Assembly: GCF_044377145.1 (NCBI RefSeq)
Contig: NZ_JBILJQ010000001.1
Span: forward strand, 186,001 to 250,000
Length of the DNA stretch: 64,000 bases
Reading direction: 5' to 3'
Origin: Aquimonas sp044377145
Lineage (GTDB): Bacteria; Pseudomonadota; Gammaproteobacteria; Xanthomonadales; Xanthomonadaceae
Positions 1 to 8,918 of the stretch are shown here, in pieces. The notes under the pieces were generated by a model. The model was not told the DNA's origin. It ran no database searches and saw only the letters and a list, made by a program, of their open reading frames with translations. Positions within the stretch are counted from its first letter, which is position 1, and every line of letters begins with the position of its first letter. A program made the position numbers and the translations under genes.

Positions 1-579
1 CAGCGCCGAGCGCAGGGCCTCGTTGAAGCCGTGGGTGTCGCGATGCACTTCGCGCTGGTTGATCAGGCATTTGTTCGAGGTGTGCACGAACTCGATCGGA
101 TCCTCGACCGTCAGAATGTGCCCGTACTCGTTCTTGTTGACGTGATCGACCATCGCCGCCAGCGTGGTCGACTTGCCCGAGCCGGTCGGGCCGGTCACCA
201 GGATCAAACCCTGCGGCACTTCGATCAGCTCGCGGAAGATCTTCGGCGCGTTCAGATCCTCCAGCGTCAGCACTTCCGACGGGATGGTCCGGAACACCGC
301 ACCGGCACCTCGATTCTGGTTGAACGCATTGACGCGGAAGCGCGCGAGGCCCGGAATCTCGAACGAGAAGTCGACCTCGTAGAACTCTTCGTAATCGCGC
401 CGCTGCTTGTCCGACATGATGTCGTAGATGAGTGCGTGCACCTGCTTGTGGTCGAGCGCCGGGATGTTGATCCGGCGGACATCGCCATCGACCCGGATCA
501 TCGGCGGCAGCCCGGCAGACAGATGCAGGTCCGAGGCCTTGTTCTTGACCGAAAACGCCAACAGCTCTGCGATATCCAT
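1..579 (-). CDS. pilT: Type IV pilus retraction ATPase PilT (3' end cut by window edge)
   Basis: The 193 visible codons begin MDIAELLAFSVKNKASDLHL, the typical PilT N-terminus (PAS-like domain with the SDLHLSAG motif). A Walker A GPTGSGKST follows near residue 136, and the ILTVEDPIEF segment characteristic of secretion ATPases follows that. PilT is a hexameric cytoplasmic ATPase that depolymerises type IV pili and powers twitching. The catalytic Walker B and C-terminal half lie outside the window. The gene diverges from the yggS-proC-yggT cluster, an arrangement known from Pseudomonas and Xanthomonas. PilU is the main alternative, but the N-terminal sequence fits PilT better. Confidence 0.95.
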   Translation of the reverse strand, partial: MDIAELLAFSVKNKASDLHLSAGLPPMIRVDGDVRRINIPALDHKQVHALIYDIMSDKQRRDYEEFYEVDFSFEIPGLARFRVNAFNQNRGAGAVFRTIPSEVLTLEDLNAPKIFRELIEVPQGLILVTGPTGSGKSTTLAAMVDHVNKNEYGHILTVEDPIEFVHTSNKCLINQREVHRDTHGFNEALRSAL

Positions 580-730
580 GAGTCCCGCGTCCCCTGCAAT
601 CAAATCCGAACGACCGGCGCGCCTGAAGTCCCAGGAGCGCATCCGGCTAGACTAGCCGCTTGGTGCTGCACCCGGCCCGGCGGTCGGGAGCGCGGGCGCA
701 GACACATCGAGTATATCCTTGAAGAACACC

Positions 731-1438
731 ATGGCGATGCCAGCTCCGACCCAGTTCGAGACCGCTCTTGCCGAGCGACTGCAGGCCCTGCAGCAGCGCG
801 TCCGCGCCGCCGCCGCAGGACGTGAGGTCCAATTGCTCGCCGTCAGCAAGACCCAGCCGGCCGAGGCGGTGAGTGTATTGGCCGCAGTGGGTCAGACCGC
901 CTTCGGCGAAAACTACGTGCAGGAGGCTCAGGACAAGATCCAGGCGCTCGCAGGCACACCGCTTTGTTGGCATCTGATCGGCCACCTGCAGTCGAACAAG
1001 TGCACCGTAGCGGCGCAGTTGTTCGACTGCATACAGGGCGTCGACCGCGCCAAACTGCTGCCCCTGCTGGACGCAGGCCGCCAGGCCAGCGGGCGCGGGC
1101 CGCTCGACATACTGCTGCAGGTCAACATCGACGATGAAGCCAGCAAGTCCGGCTGCGCGCCCTCCGCCCTGCCTGCGCTCGCCGAAGCAGCCGCCAACTT
1201 CAGCCAGCTGCGTCTGCGCGGAATCATGAGCATTCCTTCGCCCGACCCCGACATGGCGCGACGCCAGCGCAGCTTTGCTGCATTGCGCAGCGTGTTCGAG
1301 CGCCTGCGCGCGGAGCACCCCCAGATTGACACCCTGTCGATGGGCATGAGCGAGGACTTCGAGCTGGCGATTCGCGAGGGCGCCACCCTGGTTCGAGTTG
1401 GCAGTGCCCTGTTCGGACCGCGCGCTGTGGCGAACTGA
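731..1438 (+). CDS. yggS: YggS/PLPBP family pyridoxal-phosphate homeostasis protein
   Basis: The product is 235 aa, the normal length for this single-domain alanine-racemase-fold family. The PLP-lysine motif LLAVSKTQPAE lies near residue 41, followed by FGENYVQEAQDK, WHLIGHLQSNK, the LRLRGIMSIP segment and the C-terminal LSMGMSEDFELAIREG with VRVGSALFG. All are family signatures. The protein binds PLP and is thought to buffer or deliver it; no enzymatic activity is established. An ATG at 731 is preferred over an in-frame TTG at 719. It is the first gene of a cluster with proC and yggT, the classical neighbourhood, divergent from pilT. Confidence 0.95.
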   Translation: MAMPAPTQFETALAERLQALQQRVRAAAAGREVQLLAVSKTQPAEAVSVLAAVGQTAFGENYVQEAQDKIQALAGTPLCWHLIGHLQSNKCTVAAQLFDCIQGVDRAKLLPLLDAGRQASGRGPLDILLQVNIDDEASKSGCAPSALPALAEAAANFSQLRLRGIMSIPSPDPDMARRQRSFAALRSVFERLRAEHPQIDTLSMGMSEDFELAIREGATLVRVGSALFGPRAVAN

Positions 1439-1517
1439 GCATCGGGATTGGCGCATCGCGCGAAATGATCCGCGCGCAGGCCGCTATCCTGTCGTCCCGA
1501 CCTGGATTTCGTCCCGC

Positions 1518-2351
1518 ATGCCCACTTCCGACGCTGCACTTGCGACTCCCGGCCTGACTGCCTTCATCGGCGGCGGCAATATGGCGCGTTCGCTGATCGC
1601 CGGTCTGCGCCGACAGGGCCGGCCCGGCGACAGCCTCGTCGTCGTCGAGCCTGTCGAAGCCCAGCGGGCCGCATTGACCGCCGAGTTCGGGGTGCAGGCC
1701 TTCGCCGACGCTGCGGAAATCGCCGCCAGCGCAGATTTGCTGGTGCTCGCGGTCAAACCGCAGTTGATGGAGCCGGTCTGTCGAGCGCTGGCGCGGAATC
1801 TCAAGACCGACGCACTACTGATCTCGATCGCCGCAGGCATTCCCTGCGCCCATCTCAGTGAATGGTTGGGTACGCCCTGCATCGTTCGATCGATGCCGAA
1901 CACGCCAGCCCTGCTCGGCGCCGGAGCCACCGGGCTGTATGCGCCGCCCACCGTCACCGCCGAACAGCGGCTGGCGGCCGAAGCGGTGCTGCGCAGTGCC
2001 GGGGTCACCGTCTGGATCGAAGACGAGAACCTTATGGATGTAGTCACCGCACTATCGGGCAGCGGCCCGGCCTACTTCTTCCTGCTGGTTGAAGCCCTGG
2101 TCAGCGCCGCTGTCACCCAGGGCCTGCCGCGCGAGGCTGCGGAAACCCTGGCCCGACACACCGCACTCGGCGCCGCGCGCATGCTGGTCGAAGGAGGTGA
2201 GGACGCCGCCGAACTGCGCCGACGGGTGACGTCGCCCGGCGGCACCACCCATGCCGCGGTCAGCCGCTTCCAGGCCGATGGTTTCGAAGCCGGTGTCGCT
2301 GCGGCCGTCGATGCTGCGGTTCGCCGCGGCCGTGCGCTTGCCGGCGCCTGA
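1518..2351 (+). CDS. proC: Pyrroline-5-carboxylate reductase
   Basis: This enzyme performs the last step of proline synthesis, the NAD(P)H-dependent reduction of pyrroline-5-carboxylate. The 277-aa product starts MPTSDAALATPGLTAFIGGG. The dinucleotide-binding FIGGGNMA, the VLAVKPQ segment, SIAAGIP, RSMPNTPA and the C-terminal signature LSGSGPAYFFLLVEAL with RRRVTSPGGTTHAA are all present. The start at 1518 removes an upstream in-frame extension that has no family similarity. It lies 79 bp after yggS and 49 bp before yggT, probably in one transcript. Confidence 0.96.
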   Translation: MPTSDAALATPGLTAFIGGGNMARSLIAGLRRQGRPGDSLVVVEPVEAQRAALTAEFGVQAFADAAEIAASADLLVLAVKPQLMEPVCRALARNLKTDALLISIAAGIPCAHLSEWLGTPCIVRSMPNTPALLGAGATGLYAPPTVTAEQRLAAEAVLRSAGVTVWIEDENLMDVVTALSGSGPAYFFLLVEALVSAAVTQGLPREAAETLARHTALGAARMLVEGGEDAAELRRRVTSPGGTTHAAVSRFQADGFEAGVAAAVDAAVRRGRALAGA

Positions 2352-2400
2352 GCCCGCCCCCACTACCGTTGTTGACGCAGCAGCCCCCGGAAAACGACCC

Positions 2401-2973
2401 ATGAGCTATTTCGCCCAAGCCGGCATTCTTCTGATCGAAGTGATCATGGGCATGCTGGCCGCCCTGTTCGTGCTGCGAGTCGCCTTGCCGCTGGCGCGCG
2501 CGAACTTCTACAACCCGATCTGCCAGTTCGTGTATCGAGCCACCCACGCGGTGGTGTCGCCGCTGCGGCAGGTATTGCGGCCGATCGGGCGATTCGAGAC
2601 CGCCGCCGCCCTGGTCGCCTGGCTGATCGTGATGGTGAAAGTCTGGCTGGTGTTCCTGCTGCAGGGCATCACGCTGGGTCTGGCGGCATCGCTGGTGCTG
2701 GGCCTCGCCGGCGCGATCGCGCTGATCATCGATATCGCCTTCATCCTGATCATCGTCCGGGCGATTCTGAGCTTCGTGAATCCATCGGGGCACAACCCCG
2801 CCCTGCCGCTGATTGCCCAACTGACCGAGCCGATGCTTGCGCCGGTTCGTCGACGGATGCCCGCGCTCGGCGGCTTCGATCTGTCACCGATGGTGGTGAT
2901 CCTGCTGCTGCTGTTGGCGCGAGTGCTGGTGGTTGCGCCGATTTTTGATCTGGGCCTGTCGCTGGCGCGCTGA
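2401..2973 (+). CDS. yggT: YggT family integral membrane protein
   Basis: The product is 190 aa and very hydrophobic, with about five predicted membrane helices in two halves, each resembling a YGGT repeat. The motifs NPICQFVYRATHAVVSPLRQ and the later FVNPSGHNPALPLIAQLTEP with PVRRRMP are the conserved loops of the family. The function is poorly defined; the family is linked to osmotic tolerance and cell-envelope or division processes in other bacteria. The ATG at 2401 follows proC closely, and yggS-proC-yggT is a conserved cluster. Confidence 0.93.
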   Translation: MSYFAQAGILLIEVIMGMLAALFVLRVALPLARANFYNPICQFVYRATHAVVSPLRQVLRPIGRFETAAALVAWLIVMVKVWLVFLLQGITLGLAASLVLGLAGAIALIIDIAFILIIVRAILSFVNPSGHNPALPLIAQLTEPMLAPVRRRMPALGGFDLSPMVVILLLLLARVLVVAPIFDLGLSLAR

Positions 2974-3044
2974 CGCCACCTGCATGTGCGAGCGCTATGC
3001 TTGAGCATCCAGGCCCGCCGATGGGCCGCTGCCCGGTAGCCGCC

Positions 3045-3485
3045 ATGTTCAACAATCGCTTCCTGCACGCCCTGCTGACGATGCTGCTGCTGACCGGCAG
3101 CGTATTGGCCCAGAACAGCACCACCCGCGGCCCGTACACGGTTCACTACAACGCGCTGCCGACCACCCTGCTATCGCCCGAGGTCGCTCGCAACAGCGGC
3201 ATCACGCGCTCGGCCAGTCGCGGCCTGCTCAACATCGCGGTGCTGCGCGATGCCGACGGCACTCAGGTGGCCACGATCGCGCGCGTCGACGCGGCCGCCA
3301 CCAACCCCGCCGGCCAGCGGCAGAGCCTGCGCATGCGGGAAGTGCGCGAAGGTGAAGCCATCTACTATCTCGGTGAACCGCGCATCAGCAGCACTGACGA
3401 GCAGCTGGACTTCGAGGTCACCGTCACCCCAGCCGGCAGTGCCGAACCGATCGTGATCCGCTTCACCCAGAGCTTCCATCCTTGA
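3045..3485 (+). CDS. DUF4426 domain periplasmic protein
   Basis: The 146-aa product has a clear signal peptide (MFNNRFLHALLTMLLLTGSV, cleavage probable after VLA) followed by a roughly 120-residue beta-rich domain. The segments YTVHYNALPTTLLSPEVA, GITRSASRGLLNIAVL, GEAIYYLGEPR and IRFTQSF match the DUF4426 pattern as I recall it. No enzymatic residues are evident and no function is known. The start at 3045 was chosen because it gives a good signal peptide; an in-frame ATG at 2997 would add 16 residues. Its stop overlaps the TTG start of the next gene (TTGA), so the two are probably translationally coupled. Confidence 0.82.
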   Translation: MFNNRFLHALLTMLLLTGSVLAQNSTTRGPYTVHYNALPTTLLSPEVARNSGITRSASRGLLNIAVLRDADGTQVATIARVDAAATNPAGQRQSLRMREVREGEAIYYLGEPRISSTDEQLDFEVTVTPAGSAEPIVIRFTQSFHP

Positions 3486-4171
3486 GCCTGATTGCGATCC
3501 GCCACGGCCAGGCCTCTTACGGAGCGGCTGACTACGACCAGTTGTCGGACACCGGCTACGAGCAGTCTCGCCGTCTGGGCCGCTGGCTGGCCCAGCACGC
3601 TCCGCCGCCGGCTCGGGTGGTGGTCGGGGCGATGCGACGGCATCGGCAAACCTGGGAAGCCTTGAGCGAAGGCTACGCGTCGGCGGGGATTGAACTGCCG
3701 GCGACCGAAACCGATGCTGACCTCAACGAGTTCGATCATCGCGCCGTGATCGATGGCTACGCGCGCGGCCAGCCCGACGACGCGGCCATGTTCAAGGTGC
3801 CCGCCGACGGCTCGCGGCCCGACCCGCGCACCGTGCTGCGCGGTCTGCTGGCGGCCTTGAACGCATGGACGCAAGACGGCGTGGACGGCGTACCCGAGCG
3901 GTGGTCTGAGTTCCAGGCCCGCACCCACGCCGCCGCGCAACGTCTGCATTCGAATGCAGGCACGGTGCTCGCGGTGACCTCGGGCGGGGTGATCTCGCAG
4001 TTCGCGCAGGCGGCGCTCGAAACCAGCAATGCCCGCGCGATCGAGCTCAATCTGAGCCTGCGCAACAGCGCCATCTGCGAGTTCCATCCGGGTTCGGACA
4101 GCCTGCGCCTCGGCAGCTGGAACACGCTGCCGCACCTGGCTGAGGCGCGGGAGCTTTGGACGTATTTCTGA
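3482..4171 (+). CDS. Histidine phosphatase family protein (phosphoglycerate mutase-like)
   Basis: The 229-aa product carries the catalytic RHGQASYG motif at residues 7-14, where His is the phospho-acceptor. Conserved partners are LSDTGYEQSRRLGRWL, VVVGAMRRHRQTWEAL (second Arg), DLNEFDH (acid) and VLAVTSGGVISQF, which replaces the second catalytic His region of PGM-like enzymes. The start codon is TTG, overlapping the previous stop. It belongs to the histidine phosphatase superfamily, but the substrate cannot be read from sequence. A role as the glycolytic enzyme is unlikely because the motif is LIAIRHGQASYG rather than LxRHGES. Confidence 0.9.
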   Translation: MSLIAIRHGQASYGAADYDQLSDTGYEQSRRLGRWLAQHAPPPARVVVGAMRRHRQTWEALSEGYASAGIELPATETDADLNEFDHRAVIDGYARGQPDDAAMFKVPADGSRPDPRTVLRGLLAALNAWTQDGVDGVPERWSEFQARTHAAAQRLHSNAGTVLAVTSGGVISQFAQAALETSNARAIELNLSLRNSAICEFHPGSDSLRLGSWNTLPHLAEARELWTYF

Positions 4172-4175
4172 GGGG

Positions 4176-4353
4176 CCGGGAATCGGGCGTCGAGAATCGA
4201 GAATCGTTTGGAAGCAAGCCCGCAGCGACACCGCGGAACGGCTAGCGCGGCCACTGTGGCTATCAAGTACAAGTCGCTCGAAATCGTTCGCGCGTGTTGC
4301 TGCCTACGCTTCTAACGATTCCCGATTCCCGATTCCCGATTCCCCATTCCCAG
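4176..4353. repeat. Inverted pair of GGGAATC heptamer arms, copy 1
   Basis: The left arm (4176-4207) reads GGGAATCGGGC followed by degenerate GAGAATC units. The right arm (4315-4353) is five G-tracts of GGGAATC type on the minus strand. About 107 bp lie between them. The element fills the gap between two convergent genes. The right arm fits the four-tract G-quadruplex rule on the minus strand. Related pairs occur near 27.65, 46.06 and 60.45 kb. It may form a hairpin or act as a bidirectional transcription stop; that is inference. Confidence 0.85.
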
Positions 4354-4359
4354 GGAGCG

Positions 4360-5676
4360 CTAGCGCCCTCGATACTTCTCATACAGCCGCGTGTGCCGGC
4401 TTGAAAGATCGACCTCGCGCCCGCTGATCCAGGCACGTTCGACGTGAGTGCGCGCTTCCAGCGGATCGCCATCGGCGATCACCAGGGTGGCGAGCTTGCC
4501 GGCCTCGATCGAGCCCACGCGATCCGCAACGCCCAGAATCTCGGCGGGTGACAGGGTGATCGCGCGCAGAGCGTCTTCAAAGCTCAGGCCATAGGCAACG
4601 GCGCTGGCCGCTTGGTACGGCAGGTTGCGCAGATTGGAGGTATCAAACCCATCGCCGGGCGTGGCGATCGCAAAACGCACGCCGGCCGTCTTGAGTTTGG
4701 CTGCCTGCGCATAGATCACATCGACCGGATCGAACCGACGCAGTGGAAGCACGTGGGTGCCGCCGAGGATGACCGGCACATCCATGGCGCGCAGGCGATC
4801 GACCAGACGCCAGGCCTCGGCGCCGCCCACCAGCACAACGCGGAGTTTGAACTCGGCGGCAAAATCCAGCGCTTGGCCGATGGCCTGGGCGTCCTCCGCG
4901 TGCATGAACACCGGCTGCTGGCGCTGCAGCGCGGGCTGCATCGCCGCCAGTCGCAGGTCAGGCGTTGCGATCGCGGATGCCGCAGCCGCCGCGCCGTAGG
5001 TGCGCGCCTGCTCGAAGGCGCGGCGCAGACCGCTCAGCTTCTCGGTTACCGCCTTCTTCGCCGCCTCGGCCACCTCGGCCGGCAGCCAGGGCTCCGTCTC
5101 ATCGATGGGCCACACGACGTGCAGGCCAACCGGCGCATGCAGGGTCAGGTCCTCCCAGGTCCAGCCGTCCAGCTCGATCAGCGCCGAGGTGCCGGTGATA
5201 ACGCTACTGGCGCTGGCCTGCGGGGCCGTCAAGGCCAGCAGCACGCCATTGGCGCGCGCCACCGGAATGAGCTCGCTCTCCGCATTGACGGCTACTTCAG
5301 CCCGCACATTGGCTGCATTGAGGCCCACCTCGGCGACATCGACGGTGGCGCGCACCGCGCCGATCTCGGTCAGCCCGAGCACGCTGTGGGCAGCGATCAA
5401 GCCCGGGTAAACCTGCTTGCCGCTGGCATCGATACGCTCGGCGCCGGCCAGCGAAACTTCATTTCCGCCGACCGCGACGATGCGCTCTCCCTCGATGCGC
5501 ACCCGCCCATTCGAGATGGCCGGGCCGCTGACGGTGTGCACTGTGCCGCCATCAATCACGAAGGTTTGGGTCGCAGGGCGCGCCGGTGGTCCGGGCTGGG
5601 CGAAGGTGATGCCGCAGAGCACACTCAGCGCCGCGGAGAGGACTGCCCGGGTGTGCAGCGCAGGCTTAGTGGACAT
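4360..5676 (-). CDS. Exported amidohydrolase-like protein lacking the HxH motif
   Basis: The 438-aa product begins MSTKPALHTRAVLSAALSVL with a signal peptide ending near TFA. The N-terminal beta-sandwich strand (FVIDGGTVHTVSGPAISNGR), GKQVYPGLIAAHS and the closing ITLSPAEILGVADRVGSIEA with ATLVIADGDPLE are amidohydrolase-family signatures. At the position of the metal-binding DxHxH it reads AAHSVLGL, so the second His and the Asp are missing; PVFMHAEDA keeps a later His. It may be inactive or use a changed metal site. The start overlaps the end of the upstream larger amidohydrolase by 11 bp, implying coupled expression and possibly a joint complex. Confidence 0.85.
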   Translation of the reverse strand: MSTKPALHTRAVLSAALSVLCGITFAQPGPPARPATQTFVIDGGTVHTVSGPAISNGRVRIEGERIVAVGGNEVSLAGAERIDASGKQVYPGLIAAHSVLGLTEIGAVRATVDVAEVGLNAANVRAEVAVNAESELIPVARANGVLLALTAPQASASSVITGTSALIELDGWTWEDLTLHAPVGLHVVWPIDETEPWLPAEVAEAAKKAVTEKLSGLRRAFEQARTYGAAAAASAIATPDLRLAAMQPALQRQQPVFMHAEDAQAIGQALDFAAEFKLRVVLVGGAEAWRLVDRLRAMDVPVILGGTHVLPLRRFDPVDVIYAQAAKLKTAGVRFAIATPGDGFDTSNLRNLPYQAASAVAYGLSFEDALRAITLSPAEILGVADRVGSIEAGKLATLVIADGDPLEARTHVERAWISGREVDLSSRHTRLYEKYRGR

Positions 5677-8600
5677 GGTCGTTGATCCCGCAGCTGTTGA
5701 GGTCGGCGCCGTCGTGATAGAGCCCGCGCAGCGCGCCAAAGTGCGATAACCACTGGCGATCGCCCTGGATCAACCGAAGCAAGGCCGGGTCCACCGACGG
5801 CGCAGGCGCTTCCGCGTCAGGCTTCGACGCCTCGCTAGCGCGGCGGTCGCTGGCCGCCAGAGCCAACAGGCGCTCGCGTTCGGCAAGCAGCTGCGCTTGC
5901 AGCTGCTGGTCTTCACTGCGGTCGAAGTAGCGCCGGCCATCAATCCAGGTGGTTTCCGCACGCGCGTAGTTCGACAGCGGGTGCGCTGACCAAAGCACCA
6001 GGTCGGCATCCATGCCCGGCTTGATCGCGCCGACCCGATCGCTGATCCCAAGCTGGATGGCCGGGTTCAGGGTCACCAGCTTCCAAGACTCCTCATCGCT
6101 GAGGCCGCCGTGGCGCAGCGCCTTGGCGGCTTCCATGTTGAGCCGCCGCGCCATCTCGTCACTGTCCGAATTGAACGAGGTGATCACGCCCGCGCGGGTC
6201 ATCAGCGCACCGTTGTGTGGAATCCCGTCGGCGACTTCCATCTTGAAGCCCCACCAGTCGGCGAAAGTCGACGCGCCGGCGCCAATCTCGGCCATCTCGC
6301 GCGCCACCTTGTAACCTTCCAGAACGTGCTGGAAGCTCGCGACCTTGAAGCCGAACTCCTGCGACAGGCGCACGAACATCAGGATCTCGTCCTGTCGATA
6401 CGAGTGGATGTGCACGCGGCGGTCGCCGCGCAGGATGTCCACCAGGGCTTCGAGGCGAAGGTCGCGACGTACGGGCTCGCTCTTCTCCAATGCCTGCTGA
6501 TACGCGCGCGCGGCGATAAAGTGGTCGCGGATGATCTGCTCGACGCCCATCCGCGTCTGCGGATAGCGGGTGGTGAAACCCTCGCCCCAGCCGCTCTGCT
6601 TGACGTTCTCGCCGAGGGCGAATTTGATCCCGGTCGGCGCACCGGCGAACACCAGGCCGGCCGCATCGGCGCCCCAGCGGAGTTTGATCACCGCGTTCTG
6701 GCCGCCCATCGGGTTGGCCGAGCCATGCAGCAAGTTCGCGCTGGTCACACCGCCGGCCAGCTGGCGATAGATGTTGATGTCGGTAGGGTCGAGCACGTCG
6801 CCCACGCGAACCTCGGTGGTCACTGCATGCGAGGGTTCGTTGACGTTGCGGGCGATGGCCGTGTGCGAATGCGCATCGACGATGCCGGGGGTCAGATGAC
6901 GCCCGGCCGCTTCGACGACCTGCGCTCCGCGTCCGGGTGCCAGGTCGCGACCGATCTCGGCGATGCGGCCGGAACGCACCCGCACATCGGCGCCTTCGAG
7001 CACACCGGCGGCATCGTTGGTCCACACCGTGGCGCCGCGGATCAGCAGCTCGGCGGCCGCCTCCGGCTTCGTCACGCGCGCGTACTCACCGGCCGGATAG
7101 CCGGCGAACGCCGGAATCGCAGCGCGGGCATCGGCGGCAGGTTTGGCCTCATCAACGACGGAAGCGCCGGTCGATGGCGAACGCTCGGCGCTGAATCCGT
7201 GGCGCCGACCGTCGGCGGTCTCGACGAAACCCTCGACGACATTGTTCTCAGCCAACGCGAACTCGACCCGCGCAGCGCCGGTGGGCCATGCGCTCGGCGC
7301 AGTCTCGGGCAGGCCGACCCAGCGGCCGTCCTGCTGCTTCAGCTTGAGCGACCAGTCGCCGATCTTGAGCTCGCGACTGTCGCCGCTGCCGGCAAGCGTC
7401 CACGACTCGCTGCGCGCATCGGCATGCCAGCGCACGGCCAACCCAGCACCGAGCTCACGCGCCTGCAGGGGTTTCAACTGATGACGCTCGCCCTCGACCC
7501 AGACTTCGTACAGCTGGGCCGAATCCTCGCGAAACAGGTTCTCATCAGCCACCAGCAGATTCGCGAGCTGCCCGGGCGCAATCCGACCCAGCTGGTTCGA
7601 CGCTCCCAGCAGCGACGCAGGTGAAGTCGTCAAGGCGCGCAGTGCAGCCTGTTCCGACAGACCCGCGGCCACGGCGCGCCGCACGGCTGGCCAGAACTGC
7701 TTGGCGGGTTCCTTCATGCCGCGCGTGGACAGCGCGAACTTCAGCCCGGCAGCCTCCACGCGAGCCGGGTTGGCCGGCGCCTGTTCCCAGTGTTGCAGCT
7801 CCGCCAATGAGGTCTGCAGGGCGATGCCGGGCCGCTCCACCGCCGGGGCCTCCGGAAAGTTCAGTGGCAGCACCATCGGCAGCGCATAGCTGCGCAGCTG
7901 CGGCAGCAGGCGATACTCGTGGCCGGTGCCGACCAGCACCGCATTCAGTTCGAACTCGCGCTGGATCGAAGCGAATCGCCCGGCATCGAGTTCGTCGTCC
8001 ATCAGCATGAACACGGGCTGGCGTCCGCTCATCACGGGCGCCAGCGCGGCCAGGCTCTGGTTCAACTGCGCACGCTGAGCGGCGTCTGCGGAAGCGACCG
8101 CATACCACCGCGCGTCCAGAAGCGACTGTCTGATCAGGGCAATGCTGCCCATCAGCGAGCCGGGATACTCCTGGCCAAACATGAAGTCGAACCCGAACAC
8201 CTGCGAGACATCACTGGAGATCAGCGCATCGCGCCGCGGACCGCTGTCGACCAAGCTCAGCAATGCGCCCTGCCCCGCCAGCACGCCAGCCTGCGGCGCA
8301 CTATGAACCGCCGCGAAGCCCAGCTCGCGCAAGGGTTTGGCATCGGCCGGCTTGTAGTCCAGCACGCGAGCCGCCTGGCGCTCGGGCTGTGCGCGGCGAT
8401 TCCAATGCGGCGTGCCGGCCAGCTCGGCCTGCTGATCGTGCGGCGGCTGCTGGCTCGGGCTAGCGGGCTTGATTCCGCCACGGTGATGGTCATTGGGCAA
8501 ACCCAGGGTGCTGATCGATTCGACGAACCCGGCGAAGATCGTGGCGCCCGCGAGGTCGCGACGTTGAACACCGTCGGGAACCCGCACCATCGGCCCGACG

Positions 8601-8821
8601 GCGACGATGCGGCCGTCTTGAATCAACACGGTGGCATTGTTGACCACCTGGCCCGGTTCGGTGACGACACGGGCGTTGATCAGGGCGACCTGGCGCAGTG
8701 GCCGCTCAGCGACTCCCTCGGACGGCAGCGTGCGCTGCTGGGCAACTGCTGGCATTGCCGCGAACACGGCAGCCAGCACCAAAATTGCGCAGGCGCTTCG
8801 CCGAGCGCGACTGGAATCCAT
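5666..8821 (-). CDS. Large exported double-module amidohydrolase
   Basis: The 1051-aa product starts with a signal peptide (MDSSRARRSACAILVLAAVF, cleavage after AVA). Residues about 30-460 form a degenerate amidohydrolase module: it has the N-terminal sandwich and closing SPASLLGASNQLGRIAPGQL but reads FAGFVESISTLG where HxH is expected. A beta-rich linker follows. Residues about 610-1000 form a second module with intact ligands: PGIVDAHSHTA, VHIHSYRQDEI, SFQHVLEGYK, TSFNSDSDEMA and LNPAIQLGISDRVGAI. It belongs to the imidazolonepropionase-like or prolidase-like amidohydrolases; the substrate is unknown, possibly a cyclic amide or peptide in the periplasm. It is translated just before the smaller homologue. 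Confidence 0.9.
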   Translation of the reverse strand: MDSSRARRSACAILVLAAVFAAMPAVAQQRTLPSEGVAERPLRQVALINARVVTEPGQVVNNATVLIQDGRIVAVGPMVRVPDGVQRRDLAGATIFAGFVESISTLGLPNDHHRGGIKPASPSQQPPHDQQAELAGTPHWNRRAQPERQAARVLDYKPADAKPLRELGFAAVHSAPQAGVLAGQGALLSLVDSGPRRDALISSDVSQVFGFDFMFGQEYPGSLMGSIALIRQSLLDARWYAVASADAAQRAQLNQSLAALAPVMSGRQPVFMLMDDELDAGRFASIQREFELNAVLVGTGHEYRLLPQLRSYALPMVLPLNFPEAPAVERPGIALQTSLAELQHWEQAPANPARVEAAGLKFALSTRGMKEPAKQFWPAVRRAVAAGLSEQAALRALTTSPASLLGASNQLGRIAPGQLANLLVADENLFREDSAQLYEVWVEGERHQLKPLQARELGAGLAVRWHADARSESWTLAGSGDSRELKIGDWSLKLKQQDGRWVGLPETAPSAWPTGAARVEFALAENNVVEGFVETADGRRHGFSAERSPSTGASVVDEAKPAADARAAIPAFAGYPAGEYARVTKPEAAAELLIRGATVWTNDAAGVLEGADVRVRSGRIAEIGRDLAPGRGAQVVEAAGRHLTPGIVDAHSHTAIARNVNEPSHAVTTEVRVGDVLDPTDINIYRQLAGGVTSANLLHGSANPMGGQNAVIKLRWGADAAGLVFAGAPTGIKFALGENVKQSGWGEGFTTRYPQTRMGVEQIIRDHFIAARAYQQALEKSEPVRRDLRLEALVDILRGDRRVHIHSYRQDEILMFVRLSQEFGFKVASFQHVLEGYKVAREMAEIGAGASTFADWWGFKMEVADGIPHNGALMTRAGVITSFNSDSDEMARRLNMEAAKALRHGGLSDEESWKLVTLNPAIQLGISDRVGAIKPGMDADLVLWSAHPLSNYARAETTWIDGRRYFDRSEDQQLQAQLLAERERLLALAASDRRASEASKPDAEAPAPSVDPALLRLIQGDRQWLSHFGALRGLYHDGADLNSCGINDHVH

Positions 8822-8918
8822 GCATTTCCCCAACGGACCGCCCTGTGTCAGGGCCAGCGGCACGGTAGAACGGCCGGGGCCGCCAACTAACCGCCAGAAG
8901 TCACGTTGAGTCGAGCCG

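Noticed and set aside
6110..7624. 504-codon plus-strand frame
   Set aside because: It lies wholly opposite the large amidohydrolase, which has clear family motifs; the frame is a high-GC shadow.
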